64,000 bases of DNA from Zygnema cylindricum (GCA_037447655.1 JBBHKE010003069.1:102039-166038); one strand, 5' to 3'. Numbered from the stretch's first letter, positions 32,875 to 46,119 are shown. A program made the numbers and translations. The notes: generated from the letters alone by a model not told the origin.

Positions 32875-35298
32875 ATGGTGACAATTTCTTTTTCTCGTGC
32901 TTGTGGCATTTTTTTTGGGGTTTTTCTTTTCATTTTTGTGACGGCGATTCAATGTTCGGTCGACACAAAAGAAAATGAAGATAAGGAATATGGTAAGAAA
33001 ACGGGGCAAAATATATTCGGAAGTATGTTGTCTTTTCTTTCGGTTTTTGACTGTTCGTCTTTTATGTTTTAGGGTTCATAGCACGATTTTGGCTTGCTTT
33101 CTCTTGTTTTTACCGTTTTTCGGTACCTTTAATCTCAAAATACTACAGTTTGAAACATATATAACTAAAATTAATCGGTGAAAGCTTTTTTATTTGTCAT
33201 TCCTTGACACTTAACAAGTTGTAAATCCAATTTTATCACATCGTAAATCATAGTTCATATAGGCAATTCTCATGCACTTAAAAATGCTATTTTTTCTTTG
33301 CTTACAACCTATACTCTAAGAGATTCGAAACATTTTTACTTTTTCATTTTGTTTGTAAGGATTTTCGTCCAAACTGGACGGAAGTTAACTTAATTGGTGA
33401 ATGCTTTTTATTTGTCCTTCCTTGACATAAGTCCAAGTTAATCACATGTAAATCATAGTTTGAATAAGCATTTCTCATGTGCTAAAAAATGTTGTGTTTT
33501 TGTTGTTTTGTAACCCGTAATGTAGGAAATTCATAACATTTATTTTTTTTTTTTTTGCAGGGACTTTCGTCCAAACTGGACGGAAGATACTCGAAGAAGG
33601 TCGAGGTAATTCTAAGTTTAAATATCATTTGTAGTTTTTTTTGTTGTTTTTTGTGACTTCAAACATTGTTTGTTTCTTTGTTTGACAAGATCTTCATTTC
33701 ATCTCTTCCTTGTTTATATATATCCATCTATCTTTTTTTCTCTATATGTATGCATATATACATATATACACCTACATATATGCGTACTATTCCCGTCAAA
33801 AGACATATCGCTTTTTTTGTCTTTGGATTTGTCTACATTGATGACTTTCCAATTCGAGAAAGACGGAAGAGGTGAAATGAAAGAAAATAAATAAAAATAT
33901 TCGTATAAAAATGTTATTGTTGAGCGATATATTTTTTGGCTCATTTGTGAATTAAAAAAAACGTCAAATGGCCTCTATACTGTTTTATTTTGTGTTGGTA
34001 TTTTTGTACTTTATTTTCTTAGTTTTATGGTTTTTTGCGCTTGTTTGTGTTCATGGTCATAGGACTCGCACACGGAATGGCCGACGATAATCCGGAGGGA
34101 TGGACGAACGAAAAATGGTACTCACGCCAACGAAAGATATTAGATGACAAACGAGAGGTTCTCGAGGATGAAAGGGAGAATCTTGAAGACGGAAGAGGTG
34201 AAGAGAAAACAAAACTATCTTGATTTTTTCCTTTCGAGAGAGAAAATTGTTGTCTTTCTTGAGGAAGAATTGATTACCTCTTTTTTTTCTTATAAAAGTA
34301 ACTTCTAACTTGTAAGACTATAAAGCTTGTATAACTTAACCTTAGACATGATTGTGGCATCATAGCTTTCCTCCCCCTCTTTCCTCCTTTCTCTTCCTCT
34401 CCTTCTATCCACTCCTCTCCATCCCATCTCCTTTTTTCTCTTTCTCTCTCCTCTCCTTCTCTCTCCCTCTTTCCTCTCTCTCTACCATCTGCCCCATCTC
34501 ACATCTTTCATACTGACTTGTATATACTTATGATACTCTGAATTATATATACTTATACATATGTATTTATATATATATGCATACATGTATTTGCACTCTT
34601 CCTTTTATTGTCATATTGCACATTTGTTTTCTCTTTTTGTCTATCTTGTTCACATTTTACTTTGAAAGACAGAAAGGTGAAACGAAAATAAAGAGATAAT
34701 CTTGCAAAAATGTTTTTCTGTTGCGATATTTTTTGGCTTGTATGTGAAAACATAAAAACAACAAACTAGCTCTAGGTTTGTATTTATTTTGTTATTGTTG
34801 ATGTCTTAAAGCTATTTGATAGTTTTTCTTGTTTTTGTTTTTTCTTTGATCATAGAACTTAACACACATAAGCCGGAACGAATCCCAAAAGGATGGAAAA
34901 GAGGAACATGGTACTCACCCGAACGAAAGACATTAGAAGACGAAAGAGAGATTCTCGAGGATGGAAGGATGGAACTTGAAGACGGAAGAGGTGAAAAGAA
35001 AATAAAATTATAGTTTGTTTTTTTCTTATAAAAATACGCTCTCTCTTCCGCTCTCTCTTTCTCTCTCCCTCTCTCTCTCCCCTTCTCTCTCTCTTTCTCT
35101 CCCTTCACTCTCTTCTCTCTCTCACTATTTACTTTCCGGTCTCTCTCATTCTATCTCTTCTCTCACACACTCACACACACTTTTTCCAACATTGTGTTCT
35201 TAAATGCAGAGCTAAAAAAGAAGCGTCGTCGTCGTAAAAGTCGTAAAAATGGCAAGAAACACCGCGTCATCATCATCGATGATGATGATGACGATTAA
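32875..35298 (+). CDS. Secreted, highly charged repeat protein of unknown family (5 exons, about 173 aa)
   Basis: Exons: 32875-32992, 33561-33605, 34063-34197, 34856-34990, 35210-35298; total 522 nt including stop, in frame. Every intron is GT-AG and phase 1. Exon 1 is a signal peptide (Phe/Val-rich core GIFFGVFLFIFVTA, cleavage likely after the QCS) plus an acidic segment. Exon 2 gives TFVQTGRKILEEGR. Exons 3 and 4 are both 135 nt and share GW-x3-x-WYS-x-x-RK, LEDEREILEDGR-like heptads and ELEDGR ends, predicting charged coiled helices. Exon 5 is KKKRRRRKSRKNGKKHR, then VIII and six Asp. Expected to enter the secretory pathway. I recognise no family and assign no function. The start is the first ATG after the TATA box. 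Confidence 0.72.
33176..33588 (+). repeat. Tandem duplication of intron 1 end plus exon 2
   Basis: About 33176-33384 and 33390-33588 share CTTTTTATTTGTC, TTCCTTGACA, GTAAATCATAGTT and the exon core TTCGTCCAAACTGGACGGAA. Only the second copy has a good acceptor (TTGCAG). The first has GTAAG and would run into a TAA, so it is a decayed exon 2. Confidence 0.82.
33750..34990 (+). repeat. Tandem duplication containing exons 3 and 4
   Basis: Unit 1 (about 33750-34200) and unit 2 (about 34560-34990) have the same order: TATATGCATA microsatellite, partial exon end with GAAAGACGGAAGAGGTGAAA (33856) or GAAAGACAGAAAGGTGAAAC (34663), TTGCGATATTTTTTGGCT-like spacer, TTTT-rich tract with CATAG acceptor, and the 135-nt exon. 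The partial exon ends before each full exon indicate more than one round of duplication. Confidence 0.8.
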
Positions 35299-36235
35299 TA
35301 AATGCGAAGAGGTGAAGGCTAGCACTGATTATTTTTCAACTACACAATATTTCAATTATTTTATAATTCATAAATGTGTATTTCAATTATTTTATAATTC
35401 ATAAATGTGTGTATATATACATATATGTAAGTGTATATTTATATAAACACACACTGTGTATGTGTTTGTGTATGTGTTTGTGTGTTTCTGTGTGTGTTTG
35501 TGTGTGTTTGTTGTTTGTGTGTGTTTATTTGCCTATATGTTATGTGTGTGTGTGTATAGAAATTTTCACGTAATTATCAATTTTCACTTTGAAAAAAAAA
35601 ACATATATAATATATATAGACATATATATACATATTAAAATATTGCAAAAAAAACGATTAAAAATATTTTTGTTTATTTTCCATCTCTTTTCAATATTTT
35701 GTTTTTGCTCCGCTCTTGACATTTTTTTTTGTTATTTCCCTTTTATTTGTTGTTTAATATTTTCTTAAACAGACATATTTGTTTCTCGATAAGAAAACTT
35801 GGAGAAAAGGAATACGGTTTTTGAAAGAAACAACTTACTTTTAAACAAGCTAAAGACGAAAATAAAGACGTAAATACAAAGTTAAATCGCACAAACTTTG
35901 TACATACTTTCGTTGCATAGAATTAGACGAAATGTGCGACTTTGTTTTTTGTTTTTGTTTTTTTTTTGGGATTCCTACTATATTGGGCCGCCTTAGATTT
36001 TTTTTTTTTCCGTTTTTTTTTTTTTTTTTAAATTCAGCTGTTTACAACGATTTTGGGTTTTTACGTTTTAGTTGTTTACTGCGATTTTGGGTTTTTCACG
36101 ATTTTGGGATTTTCACAATATAGTAGCTTAGAATATTTCTTGCAACTTTCATTTGTGTCGTAAAATTTTTGATGCGGCAAAAAAACCTATGGGTTTTCAA
36201 AATTTGTTTGTTTTTGTTGTTATTGTTTTTGGTTT
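35299..36235. other. 3' flank with AT/TG-rich repeats
   Basis: Duplicated TTTCAATTATTTTATAATTC at about 35349 and 35380, a TG-rich microsatellite (35440-35560), then T-rich sequence with a short motif GCGATTTTGGGTTTTTNACG repeated near 36046 and 36078. Confidence 0.55.
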
Positions 36236-37070
36236 CTCTCACTTTCTCCTTTTTCCCTCTTCTATCTACTCACCTCTCTCTTTTTCTCTCTCTCTCCCGT
36301 TCCCTCCCCCCCATCTTCTCACCGTCCCTTCCCCTTCCATCCCTCTCTCCCTCTCTTTCGCTTCCTCATTCCCCTTCTCTCCCCCTCTCCCCATCTCCCT
36401 CCCTCTCTCTCTCTCTCGCTCCCTCTCCCTCTCGCCACCTACCTCGCCCCCCCGTTCCCTTCCCTCCCACTCTTTCTCTCCCCCTTTCCCTCCCTTCCTC
36501 CCTCCCTAACTTCTTCTTTCGCATCATTTATCGTGCTCTACCTCTCGCATCCCCGTTCCCTCCCACCCCCTCTCCCCTCCCTCGCTCTCTCGCTCCCTCC
36601 CTCCCTCCCTCGCTCACTCTCTCGCTCCCTCCATCCCTATCTCGCTTACTCCCTCTTTCCCTCGATTCCTATCTTGCTCACTCCCTCTTTCCGTCTCTCC
36701 CACCCTCGATAAATCCCTCTTTCCCTCCCTCCCTCATTCCCTCCTCTCGTTCTCTCCCTCCTTTCCTCCCTGCCTGCCTCCCCCTCACTCCATCCAATTT
36801 TGGTCCCCTCTCTCCCCCTCTCCCCCAATCACCCCCTCTACTCCACTCCCTTACTCTCTCCCTCTATTTTTCTCTCTCTCTCTTTCTCGCTCCCTATCTC
36901 CTTCCCCATATTTCTCCACCTCTCCCTCCTCAAAATATCCCTCTCTCCCTTTTCCCCCGCTATATCCTTTTCCCCACTCTTTTGTTCTATCCCCTTCCCT
37001 TTCCCCACTCTCAAACTCTTCCCCTCTTTCCTTCTCTCCTCAACTCCTCCCCCCTCCCCCTCTTGGAAGA
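36236..37070. repeat. CT-rich low-complexity tract, about 830 bp
   Basis: Irregular CTCCCT/CTCTCT sequence over the whole stretch. The 316-aa ORF at 36169-37119 is a Ser/Leu/Pro translation of it and should not be called a gene. Confidence 0.93.
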
Positions 37071-38654
37071 ATCGGGCGGGCTCAGAATCGGCTTGATTTT
37101 TTGCAGAAGAAATTGTTAAATTGTTTTGCGAAAGTACTTTCACGTACGATTTAGAGTAAATACTTTTTTATTCGTTTTGTGTCACTTTTGTTGTTTCTGA
37201 AAAATCAAAATTCCTTATCGTGTAGTGATATCATATTGTGTATTGTTGGAAAAAATCGTTTTTAACGTGGAAATAATTTCAATTAAACCTGGTACAAAGA
37301 ATTTGCACATGAACAATTGAAAATGGGATGATGTGAGATCAAGCCTCGTTGCGGGAGAAAAGCAGGTTAAAAGGACTCAACGTTGGGTTTATAGATCAAA
37401 GCAGGAAATAATTGATTCACAAAGTAATTAGACATTTCAGTTTCAAGGCTATAGTTGTGAAAACAACCTCGAAATTGAGTTATAAAAACACACGGTCTAA
37501 ATATTGTATTTAACGGTCTAAATCGTGTATTAAGCATTCTAAAGTGTGCACTTAATGATTAATGAGTTACTCCATACAACACACAATCGGAAGACTGCAT
37601 TTAACAATATAAAGATTGCACTTAACAGTCTAAAAGAGTGTAAAAGTATAATATTCCCTAGTCTTTTGAAAACCTACTAGTAATATTCTTAATTGTATTG
37701 ATATTCTTATACATATGAATATTTGATTTCTACTATGATTGATTTATATTTTTATTTATTGATAAATATCCACATTTGTTGATTTATGTTATATCTTCAG
37801 TTTGTTAAGTTACGTAAGTTACTTGTTTGCTTGGTTCATTACTCAATGTAATAAGAAATCGATGAGTGAGAGTGAATAAAATCAAATGAAATAAAATGTA
37901 AACAAATAGAATAGTATGAATGAAATGGAAAATAGTTTAATCTAATCGAAGAAAGTAATGGTAATATAGTTAAGAAATGAAACATGAAACAGAAAAGAAC
38001 TGGGGAAGGAGCAAAGGCGTATTGTAGTTATGAAATGAATGAAAACGTGATGAGAATCATGTGAAAAACAAAGAAAAAACAAAAAAAATGAATAATAAAC
38101 AAAAATACTGATGTGGATGAAAGAAACAAAAGTCTTATTATCAACTATAAGGCGCCAAAATGGTTTGCTAAAGAATTTAAATCTGAGAAAGAGATTTAGA
38201 TTGAGAGCGAAACTGGAATTGAGAGGGAGAGGAAGAGGGAGAGTGTGAGTGAGAGTAAGAGTGAGATTAAGTATGAGAGTGAGTGTGTGCGTGAGAGTCG
38301 TGTGTGAGAGTGAGAGTGAAAGTGAGATAGAGAGGGAGAGGGAGAGTGAGAGAGTGAGAGTAAAACGATGAGAAGAGTGATAGTGAGAGTGGGAGTCGAG
38401 TGAGTATGAGAGAGATTGAGGGTGCGAGGGAGAGGGAGTGACATGATAACTGTAATATTGAACATTAGAAACGAATACAATACAATTAAGAAAACACTTT
38501 GTTTGAATTTATTAATTCAATTGTATGCAATTTGGGTGTAATGCAATAAAATGATTGATATATTTGATTCGAGTACAAAAATAAATTAAGTGAAATCAAT
38601 TTATATACGAAAAGGAAGTGAATGAAGCACAGTATGCATAAAATTCAACAAACC

Positions 38655-38796
38655 AGTACGTATGAGAAATGTAAATGAAACGAATACATCTGAACTAGAC
38701 AATCCAAATATTGCACAAGACAAACGAGTACGTATGAGAAATGTAAATGAAACGAATACATCTGAAATAGTGCACAAGACGGTCTGAAGAGTGCAT
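38655..38796. repeat. 71-bp tandem duplication
   Basis: AGTACGTATGAGAAATGTAA with the next 20 bases (ATGAAACGAATACATCTGAA) occurs at 38656 and again at 38727, followed each time by a related GCACAAGAC segment. Confidence 0.85.
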
Positions 38797-41420
38797 TTGT
38801 CGTATATTTGTATACAATCATACAAGTAATCTAAGCTTTATTTCCAACCACAGTCGATTACAAGTGTTTGGCTAGATTGTGAATAATCACTGGTTTGTGT
38901 GTCCCAAAATTTAGCTTAAACAAAGTACTTGGAGGTACAGACATAATGTGATATAATGTAGCCAACTTGAATACGCGAAACATAAGATAAATGTGATAAA
39001 GAAGAAAACATGAATGCAATAAAATTAGTGATATTTTTAATTGAAGCGGAACCAAAATTTGAAATTGAGCGAAAAGGTGTATATGGAAACGAAGCATTAT
39101 GTTGGCTCCGAGAAAGTTTAGCTCCATCGCCTTTAATAGTTGTAAAATGTATGCAAATATCGGATGCATATAAAGCAAGGTATGGTATTGAAAGATGGAA
39201 ACGACAGGGATTGTATGTCGTAACATATAAATTGCTAGAAGTAGGGAAGTATAAAGTCGCAAAGTTTTGAAGGTCTTTCGAAGGGATGGTAGTAAGAAAC
39301 GTAGTAGCAAACAAAAATTTAGAAAAGATGAGGATTACTGAAGAACAAGAACGAGTAAGGTTCAAACATTGTGTTCAATCTTGTGTAAAGTCAATAAAGA
39401 CACTGTACTTTGTACATGAAAAATCAAATAAGTATTTAGAAAGTTTGTATAACACAATGTTAGATGCTAGTCGAATTTAATACTATTCACAAATAACAAT
39501 ACATAAATAGCAACATTGTATGTGATTGCGAGTGTTAACTTAAATGAAGATCAAAAACAAATAATAAGAAAATAATAAGAAAGTTAATAGTTCAAAGACG
39601 CCTTTCATAGTAAAATGGATAAAAATGAAAAAATATAATAAAGGAAAAGAAAATGGAAGGGACTTTGAGAATAATACCTGTGATGCGAGACACGATAAAT
39701 ACAGTATCTGAAACATTACCAGAAATTCTCTCAAAATTAGACCAAAATTAACAGTGTTTCAGAAAAAAATATTTTATTATCTTACGGTCTTGTATTAGAA
39801 AAGGTGAATAATTAAAATTGAAATTATCAAGTTGATTATTGCTCATATTGAGAAGCATTCTCATTAAAAGAAAAAAATATACATATACAAATATGAACAC
39901 CATTGATCATCAAGTTCACCGCTTTATTATTTTATCGAATATTTGTTATGATACAAATATTTATTTCAGTTTGGTATGTATTTTGAAACACTTAATAAAG
40001 AAAGAGGACTTAGATTGGGGTGGTTTGTAATGATTCGAGAGACCATTGAACTAGTATTTCCATTGAATCATTCTATCATAAAAGTCACAGAGCAAATAGA
40101 CATCGTGTGGAAAAAACACCGTGAAGAATCGAAGAATTACGTAACGTTAATAACGTTGCGCTCTGAATAATACTTATCTCATTCTTCATCTTACTTCAAT
40201 TTAAGGGAAGTTCTAAAAAATAAAATTTGTAGAATCATGCACTATACATCTGAAAAGCTGTGCATTTCACGAATAGATAACAATACTATAGGTAGATTTG
40301 TATAAATTCCTTGAAATTGATGAAATAGTGAGAATAGTGGATTTCTATTTCTAATTGAGTAAAAAAAAATCTTATCATTTATTGCAAAGAAATAAAAATT
40401 TGAATTATGATCAAATACTTTGTAAGTAGACAAGTAAATATAAGAATAAGAACGTTTTCTCAAATTTATCTTTAATATGTCGACTAGAAAAACATCAAAA
40501 GGAAAATGAGGTATTTCAATTGGATGAAGAAAAAGCATCATCTTCAATAATACCTGAAGGAGAATTCTTGGAAGTCCTTTCGGAGCCAATTTCCACATCA
40601 GTGTATTATCTAAAATGAATTATTTGCTACTAGAGATTATGAAGTGACAAACTACCCACTTCATAAAGTGTCTTTCCTATTAAATCTCGTTTATAATATG
40701 TCTTTAATATACGACGCACAGTTAAGGGCCTCTCCCCATAATTTTAGCACCACATCTTTATCGCCCATCATTGACCGAGCACTTTCATACAAGGTTCAAT
40801 TCAGCCTTTTTGCCACTCTGTTTTTTTGGTGTGTATAGAAAATACCACCTTCTTCTCTTTCATGAAGTAGATCTACTATAGCCTATTGTTATGAGGAAGC
40901 TTGCATAGTATAAGATGACGATCCAATAGCCATCTTAGATCCAAACAAGCATAAATATCCCAAAAGACAATCTGACAGGTAACTTCAACCAATTACCAAT
41001 AGCATAATACCACAGAGAAAGCAAAAGTGACTTAAACTAAACCAAGATTAAGAAGAAGTAAGACGGAAACACCATGGAAAATTTCACATCAATGAGATGA
41101 CAAATTGAGAGTTACTCGCAATTGAACTTCTCAAAACATAGATATCCGAGATCGAATCTCCCCGCGTACTGAAGCGTGACACGTGTCCAAGGAGTACATC
41201 CTAGGTGTACTCCCTACTCTGTCAGTGTCACTCTAATTCTGCTTCCTAATTATGATTCATACTGAAGCATAACCTCCAAAATTATTTTAAGTCCTAATAT
41301 TTCTCTCCTCTTACATCTAAGGGAATGAGACGACTAAGGTTTTAAACACTCTCTCTCTCACACACATACATTTTTTCACAAAAACTAGTCATATCTAAAT
41401 GTAGAGAATAGCCATCACCG

Positions 41421-41452
<32 letters not shown>

Positions 41453-41869
41453 GTCACCATCATCATCATCCTTGTCATCATGGACATTATCGATATCAAA
41501 GAAAAAGTGATTCGGATGGTGTTGAAAATGATACTTTGTATCTTATCTCTCTCTCTATATTTCTAATGAACTGCGATATGTTAGACTTTAGGAGAGTGAG
41601 AGAGAAGCCATGGCTCCCTCTCAAAAGCAGATACGTTAAGGCAGAGACATGATGAGCCTTTGACAAAATGGTGGATGGCCAAATTTGATCTTACCCAACA
41701 AAGTCCCATAATAGCCTGCCTAGTCTATGTCCGTAATTAGTTGATGTATAAGAAGCCGATACACACATGGGTTGTTATTCGGTATTAAATACCAACATAC
41801 CCGAAGTATTCATTAACGGAATTAGTAATATAGTGGCGCATGGAGAGGGAGAAAATTAAGGCGCTAGGA

Positions 41870-42160
41870 ATATTTGGCGCGCCGAATAATCAAACAGACG
41901 CTGATTAAGGAAATTTATGGTTGGACAGTTTGTATAAGAGCCGAGAGCTTGGAATGGTTCTTTTGGCATATTACACCAAAATAGCCACAAATTGACACGT
42001 GGCACTATCTCATAGGACACCAGAGGAGAAGGAGACAATTCCATGGCGTCGTTTATGGAAGGTATGAAGGTTTTATTGGCGCTGTACAAAATACTTACAA
42101 ATTATATGGTGGATAGTGTACTTTAGTTTTGTAAACAATGTACTTTATAGTTCTCTAATT
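41870..42160 (-). repeat. LTR-like segment, copy 3
   Basis: CACGTGGCACTATCTCATAGGACACCAGA here matches CACGTGACGCTATCTCGAAAGGCCACCAAA at about 26523 in the same orientation and is again followed by tRNA-like sequence. Only part of the segment aligns. Confidence 0.35.
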
Positions 42161-42162
42161 GG

Positions 42163-42240
42163 TAGCTAGCTCAATGGATAGGGGTTGTGAGTAAGGCTTT
42201 AGGACTTAGGAAGTTTTTTGATTCCTCTCTCCTAAAGAGA
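42163..42240 (+). other. tRNA-like sequence next to the LTR-like segment
   Basis: TAGCTCAATGGATAGGGGTT resembles a D-arm/A box; AAGTTTTTTGATTCC downstream is a decayed B box. Not a functional tRNA: acceptor and T stems do not pair. Confidence 0.4.
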
Positions 42241-43475
42241 GTGTATATAAAAAGGCTAGCTTTCAACAACCATAACTAAGCTCTTATAAGAGCAAACTTA
42301 ACACTTTTTTTGGCATTAGGTTTAGGGGAGCCATGTCTTCATACAGGGGAAGTTGGGTTTATGAAGGGCCTACCTGGGTGGCAATTATTGAAAATCGGAA
42401 ACGTCCATTCTGAAGATTTTTGCAGCCAAGCAATGGAATGCTACCTCCCTCGCTCGGCAACCTCTGCCTAAATAAGCCCCCTTTTTACACCCAAAACTGT
42501 GATTTTCTAAGGAGCACAAAATCCCCTCTATTTTGACTCTTTATGGAAAAAAATTTCAGAAAGTACAACTCTTGCACAAGAGGTAGCTTGCCAAATTCTA
42601 GACAAAGATATATAGTAATTTTTGTTGGATTTAAAGCTTTATCCTTAGTAGATACGGCCGTGAGGAGAAGTTTTAGGACTTATAATTTTTTTGGTCTAAG
42701 TCAGTTGTAATACTTACCATTATTAGTGTTATTGTAAGAGAAGGACAAAAGAGAGACATTATTTCTACAAGGACACGTGTCGACATCTGAGGCCTGTGCT
42801 ACTATTTCGAAAAGGCGCCGACAGTAACTTACAGATGTCGACCATCGAACAAGGGGACTCTCACAATCGGACGAACGAAGTCGAAAGCAGATATCTGGGA
42901 GGTATGTCCAATACGGAACAAGAATGAAACATTGATACGAATCGAGTCGACGGACGAGATTCAAGCGGGGACCACAAGTGACTAAGCAACACAAATATTA
43001 GTTGCATGGATTCTATTTTGTAAATCTCTGAACACATACAATTGTAGTTAAGAGCATTATAAAATAGTGTTTCACTGTTTAAATTACGGTTAGCAGCAAA
43101 TAGGGTTTTGGAGGTACCTTGAGTACAGTGAGGTAAAATTTCGGTACCTTGTCGTATTTCAGTACAGTGCCAAGTTTTTGCATATGATTAGTTAGTTAGC
43201 AGTAGACATATTCTTTGTGCATAAAGTTTAGGACTTAGCCAATTTTGTGTTAACGAGTGCTGGATTATGAAACTCTAAAGAGCATTTTTTGGGAAACTTG
43301 CTGGAGTCATACCTTATGGTTTACTGGTTCAATTATAGTGCAATTTTAGGAATGAGAGTGTGTATGGTAGTTTAAGTGTATGCTAAATTGGTGTAATTTA
43401 GACCTGTGAGTCAGAGTTTATAGTGAGTGGAAAATTGGTGTTTAATAAGATTCTTGTTAAGCTTCTGTTTTAGTC

Positions 43476-44380
43476 ATGTCTACTTTTACAACTACTGCTG
43501 CAGCTCCACCTACACCGGTAGTCATAGAACAATAGATTATAGGCCTGTGTTTAAGAATTCCTATTTTTAATGGACAAAAGTATGCATACTGGGCAGATAT
43601 GGTTGAGTCATTTTTTGAAACTGCAAATTTGCTGGATATTTTGGATGGATCAGATGATGAAACTGATCCAACTTGGGATAAGAAAAATTCTCATGCTTGG
43701 AACACTCTGAAGCTATGTCTCTCAGAGAACTTGGTTATGTCACGAAGCAAGATGAAAAAGGCGATTGATATATGGAAATCACTAAAGACTTTTTACGAAA
43801 AGGGGAATGTTCAAGAAAAACTTCTGTTGGCAGGGAAAATTGGGACTACAAATACTCCATTTGTACAATGGCTAAATACACTGATAACTTTCGTGCTCTT
43901 ATTGATGCACATGCATGCGCTAGTGGTACTTTTCCTGAATTTTAGCAAGCTGCATTGGTAATTAGAGGTCTTCCTAGCAGTATGAAAGATGCATTGTGAA
44001 TCTGAAAAAAACATGATAAATCTAGTTGGACACTTTAGTTAGCAATCAATATTATATTAGATGAGGAATCTACATCTCAGGTCTTTAATGGAAAAAAGTA
44101 GTTAGAGGCATATAATACATATTTTGATAGGAAAGGTCAACTTAATCAGCCCAGAAATCAATTTAATCCAGAGAGAATTTAGTTTAATTAGAATCATGGT
44201 CAGTTTATCGGTTTAATCAAGGCCAAATAGATAGTCTTTTACTGCATGTTTTTACTATTCAGAGAAAGGCCATAGATATAGGTACTGCACTAAGCTTAAA
44301 AAGGCTAATAAGACAGGTTTATACAGGCCAGGTTAGCAGCAGAGCCAATTTAACCAAGGCTTCTCTGGAAATTAGTTACC
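43476..44380 (+). pseudogene. Copia A gag (UBN2-type) with degenerate zinc knuckle
   Basis: Starts MSTFTTTAAAPPTP, then an early TAG. The open part 43599-43961 has YWADMVESFFETANLLDILD, WNTLKLCLSENLVM and W-x-SLKTFYEKGNVQEKLLL, the copia gag core. Near 44245 a knuckle relic keeps C-x-n-EKGHRYRYC but has lost one Cys. Confidence 0.8.
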
Positions 44381-44426
44381 AAACAATTCATTATTTTCTT
44401 CTTCTGTAACTGAAGAGGATGAGTTT

Positions 44427-44705
44427 TTGAGCTTCAATGAGCAAGATGAATTGGATCTGTTTGCTATGGCAGCAGCAATGGAGGGCTCAAAGGACGCTGG
44501 ATGGATCATGGACAGAAGGGCATCGCCACACATGTGTTGGAACAAGGCGGTATTCATAAATATGAAAAAAACACCTGTAAAGAATATCTACTATGCTTGC
44601 GGCAAAAGTGTCCAAATGTCAGCTGAGGGTGATGTGTCCTTGATGGTAGATGTAGGAGGAAAGTCGGTTGAAAAGACACTTTATAATATTGTGTATGTTA
44701 TATAA
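44427..44705 (+). pseudogene. Copia A aspartic protease
   Basis: GWIMDRRASPHMC corresponds to the family motif W-x-x-DSGA-S-x-HM. The catalytic Asp is kept but Ser-Gly is changed to Arg-Arg, which should inactivate it. KTLYNIVYVI matches the flap-side ending before the GAG-preintegrase segment. Confidence 0.8.
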
Positions 44706-44879
44706 TTTAAGAAAAATCTTTTTTTTACCTCTTTAGTTGAGAGCAAAGGCTTTGAAGTCACCCTTAAAGGGGGTAGACAGATTGTCAGTAAGCAAATCAA
44801 AGTAGCAGTCATAGGAACTAGAGATGAGAGCAAAACGTATCGCATTGATATGGGAAATTCTAAGGAAAACGATGTTCTG

Positions 44880-45760
44880 TATTCCAATGTTATGTCTGAA
44901 AATGAGTTATGGCATAAGAGATTAGGCCATGTTAATAATGATGGCTTGAAAAAGATAGTAAAAGTTGGGAAAATAGAGGGTGTTTCTCTCACAGATGATC
45001 TAGTAAAAAAATGAGATGGCTGCTCTCAAGGAAAAATCCGCAAGCTACCCTTTCCACAAGAATCAAAGCACATGTCATAAAAGTATTACACCTCATCCAC
45101 TCTGATGTTTTAAGACTTGCACAAGTACCATCTCCTGAGGATGTTCGTTTTATGGTCACCTTTACATATGGCTTCTCCAGATTCACCAAATTATAATTCA
45201 TGAAGGAAAAGAGTGAATTGTTGGGACACTTCAAACATTACAAAGCTTAGGCGGAAAAACTGCATGGTGTTCAAATTTTGGAGCTCAAATCGGACAACGG
45301 AGAGGAGTACATGTCAAAAGAATTTGAAAAGTTTCTTCTGAATGAAGGTATTAGTCGTCAATTGACCGTTCCCTATACACCTCAATAGAATGGTGTTTCA
45401 CAAATATTGAATAGGACAATCACAGTATGTGCTAAATCTAAGGTTGCAGATAAGAATGTAGATCTTAAATTATAGGCTAAGGCCCTTAATTGTGCAGTCT
45501 ATATTAAAAATAGGATTGGTGCCAAATCAGCTAGTACTACACCTTTTGAGCTTTGGACAAGTTGAAAGCCGCAGGTTAGTCATTTCAAAATATTTGGTAG
45601 TAAATGCTTTGTTTTAAATACATCTCAAAAAACCTTGAAAATGGAACCGAAAGGTTTGCTGGGTATTCTGATTGGATATGATGATCACTCGAACGGATAT
45701 GGAGTGTACGTTCTAGAGAAGCAGAAAATAATTGTATCTAGGAAACATCATCTTAAAAGA
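44880..45760 (+). pseudogene. Copia A integrase
   Basis: ELWHKRLGHVNNDGLKKI gives the H-x4-H part of the zinc domain, DGCSQGK a remnant of its Cys pair. HSDVL, LKSDNGEEYMSKEFEKFL and PYTPQ-stop-NGVSQ represent the D,D-35-E core. The stop in the PQQNG motif is a CAG to TAG change. The C-terminal KPQVSHFKIFGSKCF is present. Confidence 0.85.
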
Positions 45761-46119
45761 TGAGGAAGAATCAGCAGATCTGTTCAAAATGACAGATAAG
45801 CCGGCAGAAGAAAAAGTACACGAATATATTTGAACAGATAAACCGGCAGAAGAAAAATTACACGAATATATCATTTTTGACACCAAATAGACGGTTTATT
45901 TTCAAGTCTCTCAACAACAATTGGCAAAGCCAAATTCTTCAGATCATCACTCACGACTCGGTGGGAGCAGGCTAAACAGCTCCAGGGTAACAATCAACAA
46001 GTTACCAGACAGACCAAAAACGCAAGCATCTATCGGTCTGAGCCTCAGAATTTTCGAGGGGAAGGAGATCTAGCAGTCGTCTGCAAGCCAGCTCACACTT
46101 TGCTTACTCTACCGCCTCA

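Larger units (their letters stand above)
37071..42160. other. AT-rich region with small repeats, no supported gene
   Basis: Holds a GTGAGAGT-rich tract (38205-38440), a 71-bp tandem duplication (see 38655), a degenerate GCACTTAACAGTCTAAA repeat (37490-37640), an ATC/GTC-rich tract at 41410-41480, and short ORFs (39010-39270, 39286-39480, 40242-40598) with no motif or splice context. Confidence 0.4.

Noticed and set aside
36169-37119. 316-aa ORF, the longest in the window
   Set aside because: Ser/Leu/Pro translation of a CT-rich tract; no motif, no splice context, and several overlapping frames are equally open.
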